This document shows, piece by piece, positions 1 through 8,341 of a stretch of 44,001 nucleotides of DNA; the stretch's first letter is position 1, and the number at the start of each line of letters is the position of its first letter. The notes beneath the pieces are model-generated. The model was given only the letters and a program-made list of their open reading frames with translations. It made no database searches and was not told the DNA's origin. Both the position numbers and the translations under genes were made by a program. Origin of the DNA: Micrococcales bacterium (GTDB lineage: Bacteria; Actinomycetota; Actinomycetes; Actinomycetales; Cellulomonadaceae); NCBI GenBank assembly GCA_009777345.1, contig WRMB01000032.1:1-44001 (forward strand). Reading direction: 5' to 3'.

Positions 1-126
1 GGGCCCAGACGGGTGCGATGGCAAGGCGGAGCAGCGACGGCAGGCTGGATGCCTGTCTAGCAGCGACAACGCAGCCAGCGTGCCCGTCTGGTGGCGCGTA
101 GTAGGTGGAAATCGGTGGATCAGGGC

Positions 127-2844
127 TCAGTGGGCGGCGTCCCGCCAGGACGGGCCGGTGCCCACCGACACGTCCAGCGGTACCTCCAGTGGGCCGTCGG
201 GCAGGCTGTCCCCGGCGGCGCCCATCTGGGTGCGGACCAGTGCTTCGACCTCGCCCTTCTCGCCCGGTGCGACCTCCAGCACCAGCTCGTCGTGCACCTG
301 GAGCAGCATCCGCGACCTAAGACCTCTGCGGGTCAGCTCGGCCTCCACCCCGAGCATGGACAGCTTGATCAGGTCGGCCGCGGTGCCCTGGATCGGGGCG
401 TTGAGGGCCATGCGCTCGGCGGCCTCCCGACGGATCCGCTGGTCGCTGGTCAGGTCCGGCAGGTACCGCCGACGCCCCAGCAGGGTCTGGGTGAACCCGG
501 TCTTGCGGGCCTGCGCGACCACGCCGACCAGGTACTGGCGCACCCCGCCGAACCGTTCGAAATAGTCCTCGCGCAGCGTGGACGCCTCGTGCACGTCGAT
601 GCCTAGCTGCTGGGACAGCCCGTAGGACGACAGCCCGTAGGCCAGGCCGTAGCTCATGGCCTTGATCTTCGACCGCTGGGCGGCGCTGACCTGGTCGGTC
701 GGCACGCCGAACACGCGCGAACCGACGTAGCTGTGCAGGTCTTCCCCCGACCGGAAGGCCTCGATCAGGCCCGTGTCGCCGGACAGGTGCGCCATGATCC
801 GCATCTCGATCTGCGAGTAGTCCGCGGTCAGCAGCGTCTCGTAGCCGTCGCCCACGACGAACGCCGCCCGGATCCGACGGCCCTCCTCGTTGCGCACCGG
901 GATGTTCTGCAGGTTCGGGTCGGCCGACGACAGCCGCCCGGTCGCCGCGATGGTCTGCTGGAACGTGGTGTGGATGCGCCCGTCGGGCAGCACCGACCGG
1001 CGCAGGCCCTCGACGGTCTGGCGCATCTTGATCGCGTCGCGGTGTGCCAGCAGGTGCGCCAGGAAAGGGTGCTCCGTGCGGACGAACAGGTCGGCCAGGG
1101 CGGCGGCGTCCGTGGTCCAGCCGGTCTTGATCTTCTTGGTCTTGGGCATGCCCAGCTCGTCGAAGAGGACCTCCTGGAGCTGTTTCGGCGAACCCAGGTT
1201 CACCTCCCGGCCGATCACCTGGTACGCCTGGTCGGCGGCCTGACGCACCTGGACGTCGAACCCGGCCTCCAGATCGTGCAGGCACCCGTCGTCGACGGCG
1301 ATACCGGCGGTCTCCATCCGGCCCAGCACCAGCTGCAGCGGCAGCTCGACCTCGCGCAGCAGCTGGCAAGCCTCGCGGTCGGCTAGGGCCGCGTCGAGCA
1401 CGTCCACCAGGTCCACGACGGCCTGGGCGCGGGTCGCCGCCTGACGGCCCGCGCCCGAACCGTCCAGCCCGAGGTCCAGCATCCCCTGGTCGCCGTCGTC
1501 GACCGTCGCCAGCTCGCGGCGCAGCCAGGCCACGGACAGGTCGCCCAGGTCGTAGGCGCGCCGGTCGGGCTGGCACAGGTACGCCGCCAGCTCGGTGTCG
1601 AAGGTCACGGAAGCCAGGTCCAGGCCGCGCCCGGCCAGGGCGTGACGGGCCGTCTTGGCACCGTGCACCGCTTTCGCAGACGGGTCGGCCAGCCAGGCGG
1701 CCAGGGCCTGCTCGTCGTCCGGGCCCAGCGACGCCAGGTCGAGCACCACCGCCGACCCCGACCGGTCGGCCAGGGCGACCTCCCAGGCGTCACCGGCCGC
1801 CGGACGGCCCGTCCCGCGCACGTCCAGCCCCAGCAGGCTCGACCCGTGCTCGGCCAGCCAGGCGGCCAGACCGCCCGGGGCCAGGTCCACCAGGTCCAGC
1901 GCCACCGCGTCGGCGGGCGGCGGGGCGTCGTCGGGCATCATCTGGAACAGCCGGTCGCGCAGGGTGCGGAACTCCAGCGAGTCCATCACCTCGTGCAGTA
2001 TCTGGCGGTCCCAGGGCTGGACCGCCAGCCCGGCCGGGGCCAGGGGCAGGTCCAGGTCGGTGACCAGGGCGTTCAGCTCACGGTTCAGCCGCACCTGGTC
2101 GACGTGCTCGCACAGCGCGGCGGCCACCTTGCCGCCGATCTGCCCGGACTGCGCCGCGGCCAGCACCGCCGCCAGGTCGCCGTGTGCGGTGATCCACTTC
2201 GCCGCGGTCTTCGGCCCGACGCCCGGCACCCCCGGCAGGTTGTCGCTGGACTCCCCGACCAGCGCCGCCAGGTCCGGGTAGCGCGCCGGAGGCACCCCGT
2301 ACCGCTCGGTGACCTCGGCGGGCGTCATCCGGCGCAGCTCGGACACCCCGCGCACCGGGTACAGCACGGTGACCTGGTCGGTGACCAGCTGGAAGGTGTC
2401 CCGGTCGCCGGAGCAGACCAGCACCGTCATCCCCTCGGCGGCGGCGCGGGTGGCCAGGGTGGCCATGATGTCGTCCGCCTCGAAGTCCGGTTTGGTCAGC
2501 ACCGGGATCGACATGGCGGCCAGCACCTGGCCGATCAGCTCGACCTGGCCGCGGAACGGCTCGGGGGTCTCGCTGCGGGTGGCTTTGTACTCCGGGTAGC
2601 GGTCGTTGCGGAACGTGGTGCGGCCCACGTCGAAGGCCACCGCGACGTGCGTGGGCTGCTCGTCGCGCAGCAGACCGGCCAGCATCGACACGAAGCCGTA
2701 CACGGCGTTCGTCGGCACCCCGGACGAGGTGGCGAAGCTCTCCACCGGCAGGGCGTAGAACGCGCGGTAGGCCATCGAGTGGCCGTCGATCAGCAGCAGA
2801 CGGTCGGACGACGGTGACGGACGAGATGACGACGAAGCACTCAC
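127..2844 (-). CDS. polA: DNA polymerase I
   Basis: Repair and Okazaki-fragment-processing DNA polymerase of 905 residues, full length for the family. The N-terminal 5'-3' exonuclease/FEN domain (about residues 1-290) opens with LLLIDGHSMAYRAFYALP. A 3'-5' exonuclease-like domain (about 310-500) has LGLDVRGTG where an active enzyme would have DxE, so proofreading is probably lost, as in other actinobacterial Pol I. The polymerase domain carries motif A (DYSQIEMRIMAHLSGD), the O-helix region and motif C (VHDELVLE). The start is a GTG only 18 bp from the divergent thioesterase start. There is no Shine-Dalgarno sequence, but a TAGGTT box lies 6 nt before the GTG, so leaderless translation is likely. 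Identity is certain; the start is probable. Confidence 0.97.
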   Translation of the reverse strand: MSASSSSRPSPSSDRLLLIDGHSMAYRAFYALPVESFATSSGVPTNAVYGFVSMLAGLLRDEQPTHVAVAFDVGRTTFRNDRYPEYKATRSETPEPFRGQVELIGQVLAAMSIPVLTKPDFEADDIMATLATRAAAEGMTVLVCSGDRDTFQLVTDQVTVLYPVRGVSELRRMTPAEVTERYGVPPARYPDLAALVGESSDNLPGVPGVGPKTAAKWITAHGDLAAVLAAAQSGQIGGKVAAALCEHVDQVRLNRELNALVTDLDLPLAPAGLAVQPWDRQILHEVMDSLEFRTLRDRLFQMMPDDAPPPADAVALDLVDLAPGGLAAWLAEHGSSLLGLDVRGTGRPAAGDAWEVALADRSGSAVVLDLASLGPDDEQALAAWLADPSAKAVHGAKTARHALAGRGLDLASVTFDTELAAYLCQPDRRAYDLGDLSVAWLRRELATVDDGDQGMLDLGLDGSGAGRQAATRAQAVVDLVDVLDAALADREACQLLREVELPLQLVLGRMETAGIAVDDGCLHDLEAGFDVQVRQAADQAYQVIGREVNLGSPKQLQEVLFDELGMPKTKKIKTGWTTDAAALADLFVRTEHPFLAHLLAHRDAIKMRQTVEGLRRSVLPDGRIHTTFQQTIAATGRLSSADPNLQNIPVRNEEGRRIRAAFVVGDGYETLLTADYSQIEMRIMAHLSGDTGLIEAFRSGEDLHSYVGSRVFGVPTDQVSAAQRSKIKAMSYGLAYGLSSYGLSQQLGIDVHEASTLREDYFERFGGVRQYLVGVVAQARKTGFTQTLLGRRRYLPDLTSDQRIRREAAERMALNAPIQGTAADLIKLSMLGVEAELTRRGLRSRMLLQVHDELVLEVAPGEKGEVEALVRTQMGAAGDSLPDGPLEVPLDVSVGTGPSWRDAAH

Positions 2845-2862
2845 GGTGCCAACCTATCCGTC
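2845..2862. promoter_or_regulatory. Compact divergent polA / thioesterase start region
   Basis: Only 18 bp separate two divergent start codons. On the minus strand, TAGGTT (2856-2851) followed by GGCACC runs straight into the polA GTG. That is the spacing expected if a -10 element places the transcription start on the start codon itself. Neither gene has a recognisable ribosome binding site here. Leaderless transcription is inferred, not shown. Confidence 0.35.
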
Positions 2863-3351
2863 ATGGCTACCCCGACGCCCGGCACGACCAGATCCTCCGC
2901 AGCCGGACCGCTGGCCCAGCGCCTGGGCATCGCGGTGCACGAGCTGTCCGCGCAGCGGGCCACCGGCACCATGCCCGTGGTCGGCAACACCCAGCCCGCG
3001 GGACTGCTGCACGGCGGCGCCAGCGTGGTGCTGGCCGAGACCCTGGGGTCGATGGCCGCGGCCGTGCACGCCGGGCCGGGCCGCACCGCCGTCGGTATCG
3101 AGATCAGCGCCACCCACCACCGGGCAGTGCGCGACGGGTCCACCGGACACCCGGTTGACGGGTCCACCGGACACCCGGTCGACGGGCACCCGACCGACGA
3201 GCACGTCACCGGAACCGCCACCGCCCTGCACCTGGGGCAGACCGTGGCGTCCTACGAGATCACCGTCGAGGACTCCGCCGGACGACGGGTCTGCACCGCC
3301 CGGCTGACCTGCCTGGTGGTGGCCGCGGGCTCCTCGACGCCGTCGTCCTGA
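2863..3351 (+). CDS. PaaI-type hotdog-fold thioesterase
   Basis: Acyl-CoA thioesterase of the PaaI/YbdB hotdog family, 162 residues. The family signature is visible in GNTQPAGLLHGGASVVLAETLGS (about residues 44-66; the HGG loop and the acidic residue of the ALAET-like helix form the active site) and in the AVGIEISATHHRAV strand. It is divergent from polA, a pairing that is common in actinobacteria. Two perfect 24-bp tandem repeats and a third partial unit add about 20 residues (GSTGHPVD twice) to a loop that is short in relatives. The last 100 bp overlap the convergent acetyltransferase gene. The substrate cannot be told from the sequence. Confidence 0.88.
   Translation: MATPTPGTTRSSAAGPLAQRLGIAVHELSAQRATGTMPVVGNTQPAGLLHGGASVVLAETLGSMAAAVHAGPGRTAVGIEISATHHRAVRDGSTGHPVDGSTGHPVDGHPTDEHVTGTATALHLGQTVASYEITVEDSAGRRVCTARLTCLVVAAGSSTPSS
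3133..3192 (+). repeat. 24-bp in-frame tandem repeat inside the thioesterase gene
   Basis: Units lie at 3133-3156 and 3157-3180, differing at one base (last position T/C), followed by a degenerate partial third unit (GACGGGCACCCG). Each unit encodes DGSTGHPV. Because the length is a multiple of three, copy-number change keeps the frame and only lengthens the loop after the THHRAVR strand. Confidence 0.85.
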
Positions 3352-3935
3352 ACGGCAGGCAGCTCGCCGGTGGCCAGGATCTGCCGCCGCAGCGCGACCA
3401 GCCGAGTGATAGCACCCGACACCGGCCGGACCGTCCGGGGCTGGTCCACGGCCAGCCTGCGGCGCAGCGCCGCGACCGTCACCACGCGGTAGCTCGCCGC
3501 CGCCTGGAACCCCGCGCGGGCCAAGAACCGCTGCACCCCGCGCGCACCGGGCAGCGGCGCCGCGACCACCTCGGTCGCCCCCGCCGCGTCGGCCACCGCG
3601 ACCAGCGCGACCAGCAGGGCGTGCCCCACCCCCCGCCGCCGGGCCGCGGCCCGCACGTACAGCGCCTCCAGGTCGACAGCCACATGGTCGGCGAACAGCG
3701 TCGGACCGACCGTGCGCCCCAGCAGCAGGCCGTCCGTCTGGTCGCCGTGCTGGGCGACCAGCAAGAACGCCCCGGGCAGGCCGAGCGCCGTGGTCAGCTG
3801 GCCACGCAGCCGGGTCCCGTCGTCGGTGCACAGCGCCGACCCGGTGCCCGCCTCGGCCCGGGCCTCCAGGCACAGCCCGACCAGATCGGGCACGTCCGCA
3901 CTGGTCGCTGCGCGGACCGCCGTACGGTGAGGCAC
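3252..3935 (-). CDS. GNAT family N-acetyltransferase
   Basis: Acetyl-CoA-dependent N-acetyltransferase of 227 residues. The acetyl-CoA pyrophosphate loop is seen in VAVDLEALYVRAAARRRGVGHALL (R/QxxGxG/A motif), followed by the expected helix, strand and FLARAGFQ ending typical of GNATs. The chosen GTG at 3935 is preceded by a clear AGGAGG at 9-nt spacing; a longer reading frame to 4013 lacks such a site. A C-terminal tail of about 60 residues runs 100 bp into the 3' end of the convergent thioesterase gene. The acceptor substrate is unknown. Confidence 0.85.
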   Translation of the reverse strand: MPHRTAVRAATSADVPDLVGLCLEARAEAGTGSALCTDDGTRLRGQLTTALGLPGAFLLVAQHGDQTDGLLLGRTVGPTLFADHVAVDLEALYVRAAARRRGVGHALLVALVAVADAAGATEVVAAPLPGARGVQRFLARAGFQAAASYRVVTVAALRRRLAVDQPRTVRPVSGAITRLVALRRQILATGELPAVQDDGVEEPAATTRQVSRAVQTRRPAESSTVIS

Positions 3936-4081
3936 GCCAGAACACCTCCTGGAGAACCAGACGACGCGGTCTGGACGCTGTGCCCCCGCAGTGTCGAGAA
4001 GACCCGACGGCACCTGCCAAGCGTGCCACGAGAACCCCGCCGCCGCGCCGAAACGCCGCCACCAGACCGGGTGAGGATCAG

Positions 4082-4115
4082 CCTGACCCCAGCCTGAGGT
4101 CAGGCTGGGGTCAGG
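4082..4115 (-). terminator. Perfect 16-bp-stem hairpin at the end of the ANTAR regulator gene
   Basis: CCTGACCCCAGCCTGA (4082-4097) and its exact reverse complement (4100-4115) are separated by only GG. The TGA stop of the regulator gene (4111-4113) lies inside the right arm. It probably acts as a terminator for the leftward gene and separates it from the acetyltransferase. There is no T-tract, as is usual at high GC. Confidence 0.65.
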
Positions 4116-4734
4116 TCTGGCCGCCGACCTGCTCGATCACCGCGTCGGCCACCTCGCGCATGGTCAGCCGTCGGTCCATCGACGTCTTCTGGATCCACCG
4201 GAACGACTCCGGCTCGCTCAGCCCCATCTTCGTCATCAGCAGGCCCTTGGCCCGGTCCACCCGCTTGCGGGTCTCGAACCGTTCCGCCAGGTCCGCGATC
4301 TCCGACGCCAGCGTGCTGATCTGCGCGTACCGGCTCAGCGCGATCTCCACCGCGGGCAGCAGGTCCGCCGGGCTGAACGGCTTGACGACGTATGCCATCG
4401 CCCCGGCGTCCCGCGCCCGCTCGACCAGGTCAGACTGGGAGAAGGCAGTGAGCAGCACCACCGGCGCGATACGGGCCGCACCGATCCGGTCTGCCGCAGT
4501 GATCCCGTCGAGCACGGGCATCTTCACGTCCAGCACGACGATGTCCGGCCGCAGCTCGGTCGCCAGCCGCACCGCCTCTTCGCCGTCCGCCGCCTCGCCG
4601 ACCACGTCGAACCCCGCGTCCCGCAGAGTCTCGACGACATCCATCCGGATGAGCGCCTCGTCCTCGGCGACCACGGCACGGCGGGCCGGGGCCACGGGCC
4701 CGGCGGATTCAGGTACGTCATCGGTCACTGACAC
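4111..4734 (-). CDS. pdtaR: ANTAR-domain response regulator (PdtaR family)
   Basis: Two-component response regulator that acts on RNA through an ANTAR domain, 207 residues. The receiver domain (about residues 18-135) has the acidic pocket AEDEALIRMD, the phosphoacceptor aspartate in PDIVVLDVKMP, the conserved Thr in VVLLTAFS and the Lys in AYVVKPF. The C-terminal ANTAR domain (about 140-200) has the RKRVDRAKGLLMTKMGLSEPESFRWIQK signature seen in Rv1626-like proteins. These proteins release transcription termination at ANTAR hairpins; no such target is obvious here. The partner kinase is not in the window. Start is GTG 4734 or GTG 4728. Confidence 0.93.
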   Translation of the reverse strand: MSVTDDVPESAGPVAPARRAVVAEDEALIRMDVVETLRDAGFDVVGEAADGEEAVRLATELRPDIVVLDVKMPVLDGITAADRIGAARIAPVVLLTAFSQSDLVERARDAGAMAYVVKPFSPADLLPAVEIALSRYAQISTLASEIADLAERFETRKRVDRAKGLLMTKMGLSEPESFRWIQKTSMDRRLTMREVADAVIEQVGGQT

Positions 4735-4798
4735 AGCCTAACGGGCCTCTGACGACCAGGAACCCCAGTTTCCACTACACTGTCGCCGCAGCACTGCC

Positions 4799-4872
4799 GC
4801 CCCGATAGCCCAACTGGCAGAGGCGTTCGGCTCAAACCCGATCCAGTGCGGGTTCGAATCCCGCTCGGGGCA
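4799..4872 (+). tRNA. tRNA with CAA anticodon and short variable arm
   Basis: A 74-nt cloverleaf. Acceptor GCCCCGA pairs perfectly with TCGGGGC; the D-arm is GCC..GGC with GG in the loop; the anticodon arm is TTCGG-CTCAAAC-CCGAT (anticodon CAA at 4833-4835, U33 present, a T-T mismatch at the stem base); variable loop CCAGT; T-arm GCGGG-TTCGAAT-CCCGC; discriminator A; no encoded CCA. The anticodon reads the Leu codon UUG, but bacterial tRNA-Leu normally has a long class II variable arm and this one has five nucleotides. A possible -10 box TACACT lies at 4776-4781. It is a real tRNA-like gene; the amino acid charged is uncertain. Confidence 0.85.
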
Positions 4873-5294
4873 CGCGACCGGGACCGCCCTGCCCGGACAG
4901 AACCGCCCTGGTCGCGCGTCGTGCCTGCTAGGACGCGGCTTCGCACCCTACCTCGGGGCGCGCCCGCGGGACCCGTGCCGGTCGCTGGCACGTCCCCCTG
5001 GTGCGGCCGGTGCCAGCTCGTCCTCCGTCGGGCCACATCCACCCTGTGATATTTCTCACAGTTCGTCGCCGGACACTGGCGTTCCCTGGGCCGGTCGGCG
5101 GCGGACGCGACCGCGTCGAGGCACGCCGACAGCGTCACGGTACGGCAGCGAGAACGGCCATCGGCACCGGACAGCCGACGCAGCCTGGTCGGTACCGGCC
5201 GCACCGCCGACCGGGCGACACGGCACGGCACGGCGTGAGCGACGACGTCACCGACCGATCAGAGAGACGACGGGCGAGTGTGGAGGTGAGCGCG
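4873..5294. other. Intergenic region between the tRNA and a hypothetical gene
   Basis: About 420 bp with no convincing coding sequence. Its only recognisable element is the CRP/GlxR-type palindrome at 5044-5061. The segment ends in a GGAGGTG ribosome binding site just before the ATG at 5295. Confidence 0.6.
5044..5061. promoter_or_regulatory. CRP/GlxR-type operator
   Basis: CTGTGA-TATTTC-TCACAG is a perfect palindrome with the TGTGA-N6-TCACA consensus bound by CRP-family regulators, including Crp of mycobacteria and GlxR of corynebacteria. It lies 234 bp before the hypothetical gene at 5295. The binding protein is inferred from the consensus only. Confidence 0.6.
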
Positions 5295-5798
5295 ATGCGC
5301 CAGTGCAGTGCCGACTGCCCGTTGTCGGACACGCTCATCGCCGAGGTCGCCCGTCTCACCGGGGTCAACGAAGACGTCGTGCGGGTCGCGCACGGGCTGC
5401 CGGTGCACCACCACGAGGCCCGGCCCCTGCGGCGGGTCCTCATCGAGCTGCCGCACGGCGAGGACGCCGGGTACGAGCGGGCCGCGTTCCTCGACTCGGT
5501 GGCCCGGGGCGAGGCGCCGATCTCCGCCACGATGCTGCACAGCGCCGACGGGATGCTCGACGAGACCGACGCCGCCCGGATCCACGAGGTCTGGGGCGTG
5601 TTCGCCGAGACCACCGTCGTCTACGCCGATCTGGGCATCACCCCAGGCATGCAGAACAACGTCGACCTGGCGCGGCTCAGCGGCCGGGAGGTCGAGATCC
5701 GCGAGCTGGGCGTGCCGTGGACCCCCGAACCGCGCCGCCACACCCACCTGCGAGCATCAGCGCTGGGCCGCAGGCTGGGCTCGGCGCCGCGCGACTGA
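5295..5798 (+). CDS. Hypothetical protein
   Basis: Soluble 167-residue protein that I do not recognise. It starts MRQCSADCPLSDTLIAEVARL and has a His-rich stretch (HGLPVHHHEARPL), an acidic middle and a conserved-looking TPGMQNNVDLARL segment near residue 120. There is no signal peptide or membrane segment. The ATG at 5295 has GGAGGTGAG about 8 nt upstream; reading frames further 5' lack such a site. It stands alone between the tRNA and the convergent pyk. A CRP-type palindrome upstream suggests carbon or cAMP control. Confidence 0.7.
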   Translation: MRQCSADCPLSDTLIAEVARLTGVNEDVVRVAHGLPVHHHEARPLRRVLIELPHGEDAGYERAAFLDSVARGEAPISATMLHSADGMLDETDAARIHEVWGVFAETTVVYADLGITPGMQNNVDLARLSGREVEIRELGVPWTPEPRRHTHLRASALGRRLGSAPRD

Positions 5799-5832
5799 AC
5801 CCCCTGATCCGCAGTCCCCCCGGCGCAGGACA

Positions 5833-7269
5833 CTAGGAGCGTCGTGGTCGGGGACCGTCCTCGTCGCCGATCCGGTGCACCAGCACCGTGTTGGTCGAGC
5901 CGATCTGGCCGACCGGGGTGCCTGACACCACGACGACCAGGTCTCCGATCTCCGCGAGCCGGTTGGCCCGCAGCGTCAGGTCCACCAGACGCACCATGTC
6001 GTCGGTGCTGCCGACCTCCGGCACCATGTACGTCTGCGCCCCCCAGGACAGTGCCAGCATGTTCCGGGTGTGCTCCACCGGGGTGAACGCCAGCATCGGG
6101 ATCTCCGGGCGCAACCGGGCCAGCCGCCGCGCCGAGTCGCCGGACTGCGTGAACGTGACCAGGTACTTCACATCCAGGTTGGCACCGATCTGCACTGCCG
6201 CCCGGGTGATCGCCCCGCCCCGCGTCGACGGGCTGGACGCCAGCGGCGCGATCCGGTCCAGGCCCGACGCCTCGGTGGTCTCGATGATCCGGGCCATGGT
6301 CCGCACCGCTTCGACCGGGTACTGCCCGATACTGGTCTCGCCGGACAGCATCACCGCGTCCGCGCCGTCCAGCACCGCGTTGGCGCAGTCCGACGCCTCC
6401 GCCCGGGTGGGACGCGGGGCGGTGATCATCGACTCCAGCACCTGCGTGGCGACGATCACCGGCTTGGCCTTCCGCCGGGCCAGCTCCACGGCCTCCTTCT
6501 GCACCAGCGGCACCCGGTCCAGGGCCAGCTCCACGCCCAGGTCGCCACGGGCCACCATGATCCCGTCAAAGGTCCGCACGATCTGGAGCAGGTTCTCCAC
6601 CGCCTGCGGCTTCTCGATCTTCGCGATGACTGGGACGCTGCGGCCCTCGTCCTCCATCACCCGACGCACCTCGTCGTAGTCCGCCGCCGACCGGACGAAG
6701 GACAGCGCCACGACGTCCGCGCCGACGTTCAGCGCCCACCGCAGGTCACGCTCGTCCTTCTGGCTCAGCGCCGGGACCGACACAGCCGCTCCCGGCAGGT
6801 TCAGGCCCTTGTGGTTCGAGACCGTGCCTGGCACCTCTACCCGGGTCACCACCTCGGTGCCCTCCACGGCGGTGACCCGCAGCTGGACCTTGCCGTCGTC
6901 GACGAGGATCGGGTCGCCGGGGCGGACGTCGTCGGGCAGGCCCGGATGGGTCGTCGACACCCGGTCCTTGGTGCCGACCACGTCCTGCGTGGTGATGGTC
7001 AGCACGTCACCCACACCCAGCGCGTGCGGCCCGTCGCCGAAAGCACCGAGGCGGATCTTCGGTCCCTGGAGGTCCACCAGCACCGCCACCGGACGGCCCG
7101 AGGCCAGCGCGGCGGCCCGGACGTGACCGTAGACCCGTTCGTGCCAGGCGGTCTCCCCGTGGCTGCAGTTCAGCCGCGCCACGTCCATCCCGGCGTCTAC
7201 CAGTGCCTGCACCTGCTCCGGGCTCTCGGTGGCAGGTCCGATGGTGCACACGATCCTGGCTCTGCGCAT
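5833..7269 (-). CDS. pyk: Pyruvate kinase
   Basis: Transfers phosphate from phosphoenolpyruvate to ADP, the last step of glycolysis. Its 478 residues are the normal length. Visible features are the start [19 protein letters not shown], the B-domain cap, the active-site strand [16 protein letters not shown], the [11 protein letters not shown] metal/substrate segment, the [37 protein letters not shown] signature and a complete C-terminal regulatory domain. It lies downstream of lgt in the same direction with about 90 bp between, so it may share the trp-lgt transcript or have its own promoter. Confidence 0.97.
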   Translation of the reverse strand: [478 protein letters not shown]

Positions 7270-7360
7270 ACAGCGAGCCTATGCCCTCACCCGTCGCCAG
7301 GACACACCGTCTCACGGCATTCGGGGGCCGCGGGTGGATCCAGGCCGGTGGCCCTGGACA

Positions 7361-8341
7361 TCAGCCGGCGGTGTCACCTGGCGCGTCGCTGCTCTTCGCG
7401 GCGGTCTCGGTCGCAGGTTCTTCGACGGAGTCGGCGTCCGTGTCTGCATCCGTGCCGGCGCCGTCCACCGGACCGACTACGTCGGCCCGACGCACCTCGG
7501 TCTCCCGTCCGGGGTGCCGCCGACCGACCAGGACGAACACCACCAGCGCCCCGAGCCCGAGGAAGAGCGCCGTCCACACGTTGAGCCGCAGGCCCAGGAC
7601 GTGCTGGGCCGGGTCGATCCGCAACGTCTCGATCCACAGCCGCCCGGTGCAGTACGCGACGACGTACAGCGCGAACACCCGGCCGTGACCCAGCCGCCAG
7701 CGCCGGTCCGCCCAGACCAGGAAGAGCGCCGCCAGCAGGTTCCAGACCAGCTCGTACAAGAACGTCGGGTGGAACAACGTGTCCGGACCGTAGTCCGCGG
7801 GCAGGTGCGCGGCGTCCACGTGCAGCCCCCAGGGCAGCGTCGTCGGGCTGCCGAACAGCTCCTGGTTGAACCAGTTGCCCAGCCGCCCGATGGCCTGGGC
7901 GACGAGCAGCGCTGGTGCGAGAGCGTCACCGAACGGCAGCAGCCGGATGCCCTGGCGCCGCGCCCCGATCCAGGCCCCCAGGGCGCCCAGGGCGATCGCG
8001 CCCCAGATACCCAGACCACCCTCCCAGATACGCAGCGCCGCCGCCGGGTTGCCGCCGGCGCCGAAGTAGGCGTCCGGTGAGCTGATGACGTGGTACAGCC
8101 GCCCGCCGAGGATGCCGAACGGCACCATCCAGAACGCGACCTCCACGACGTCGTCGCGCGCACCGCCGCGCGCCACCCAGCGCCGCTGGGTGATGAGCAC
8201 CGCCACGACGATGCCGACCAGGATGGCCATGGAGTAGGCCCGCAGCGGGAACGGCCCCAGGTGCCAGACCGCCTGCGACGGGCTGGGGATCTCGGCGGGC
8301 AGGACCAGGCCCGCGACGGCGCCCAGGACGTCGCCGGTCAT
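7361..8341 (-). CDS. lgt: Prolipoprotein diacylglyceryl transferase
   Basis: Integral membrane enzyme that transfers diacylglycerol from phosphatidylglycerol to the lipobox cysteine of prolipoproteins. It has 326 residues with about seven hydrophobic segments. The family signature is present around GRLGNWFNQELFGSPT, with the conserved HPTFLYELVWNLL motif. A charged, acidic and threonine-rich tail of about 45 residues follows the last helix. The ATG overlaps the trpA stop by ATGA, so translation is coupled to trp. Several lipoproteins in this window (19098, 25681, 28985) would be its substrates. Confidence 0.96.
   Translation of the reverse strand: MTGDVLGAVAGLVLPAEIPSPSQAVWHLGPFPLRAYSMAILVGIVVAVLITQRRWVARGGARDDVVEVAFWMVPFGILGGRLYHVISSPDAYFGAGGNPAAALRIWEGGLGIWGAIALGALGAWIGARRQGIRLLPFGDALAPALLVAQAIGRLGNWFNQELFGSPTTLPWGLHVDAAHLPADYGPDTLFHPTFLYELVWNLLAALFLVWADRRWRLGHGRVFALYVVAYCTGRLWIETLRIDPAQHVLGLRLNVWTALFLGLGALVVFVLVGRRHPGRETEVRRADVVGPVDGAGTDADTDADSVEEPATETAAKSSDAPGDTAG

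Noticed and set aside
1..126. Inverted CCAGACGGG / CCCGTCTGG words around 4-93 as a polA terminator
   Set aside because: The 9-bp arms are about 70 bp apart, too weak to call; nothing else is recognised in these 126 bases.
1642..2817. 391-codon open frame antisense to polA
   Set aside because: High-GC shadow frame; polA is certain on the other strand and the product is Gln/Arg/His-rich low complexity.
3133..3192. Short direct repeats as a CRISPR array
   Set aside because: Units are contiguous, without spacers, and in frame within an enzyme gene; no cas genes are present.
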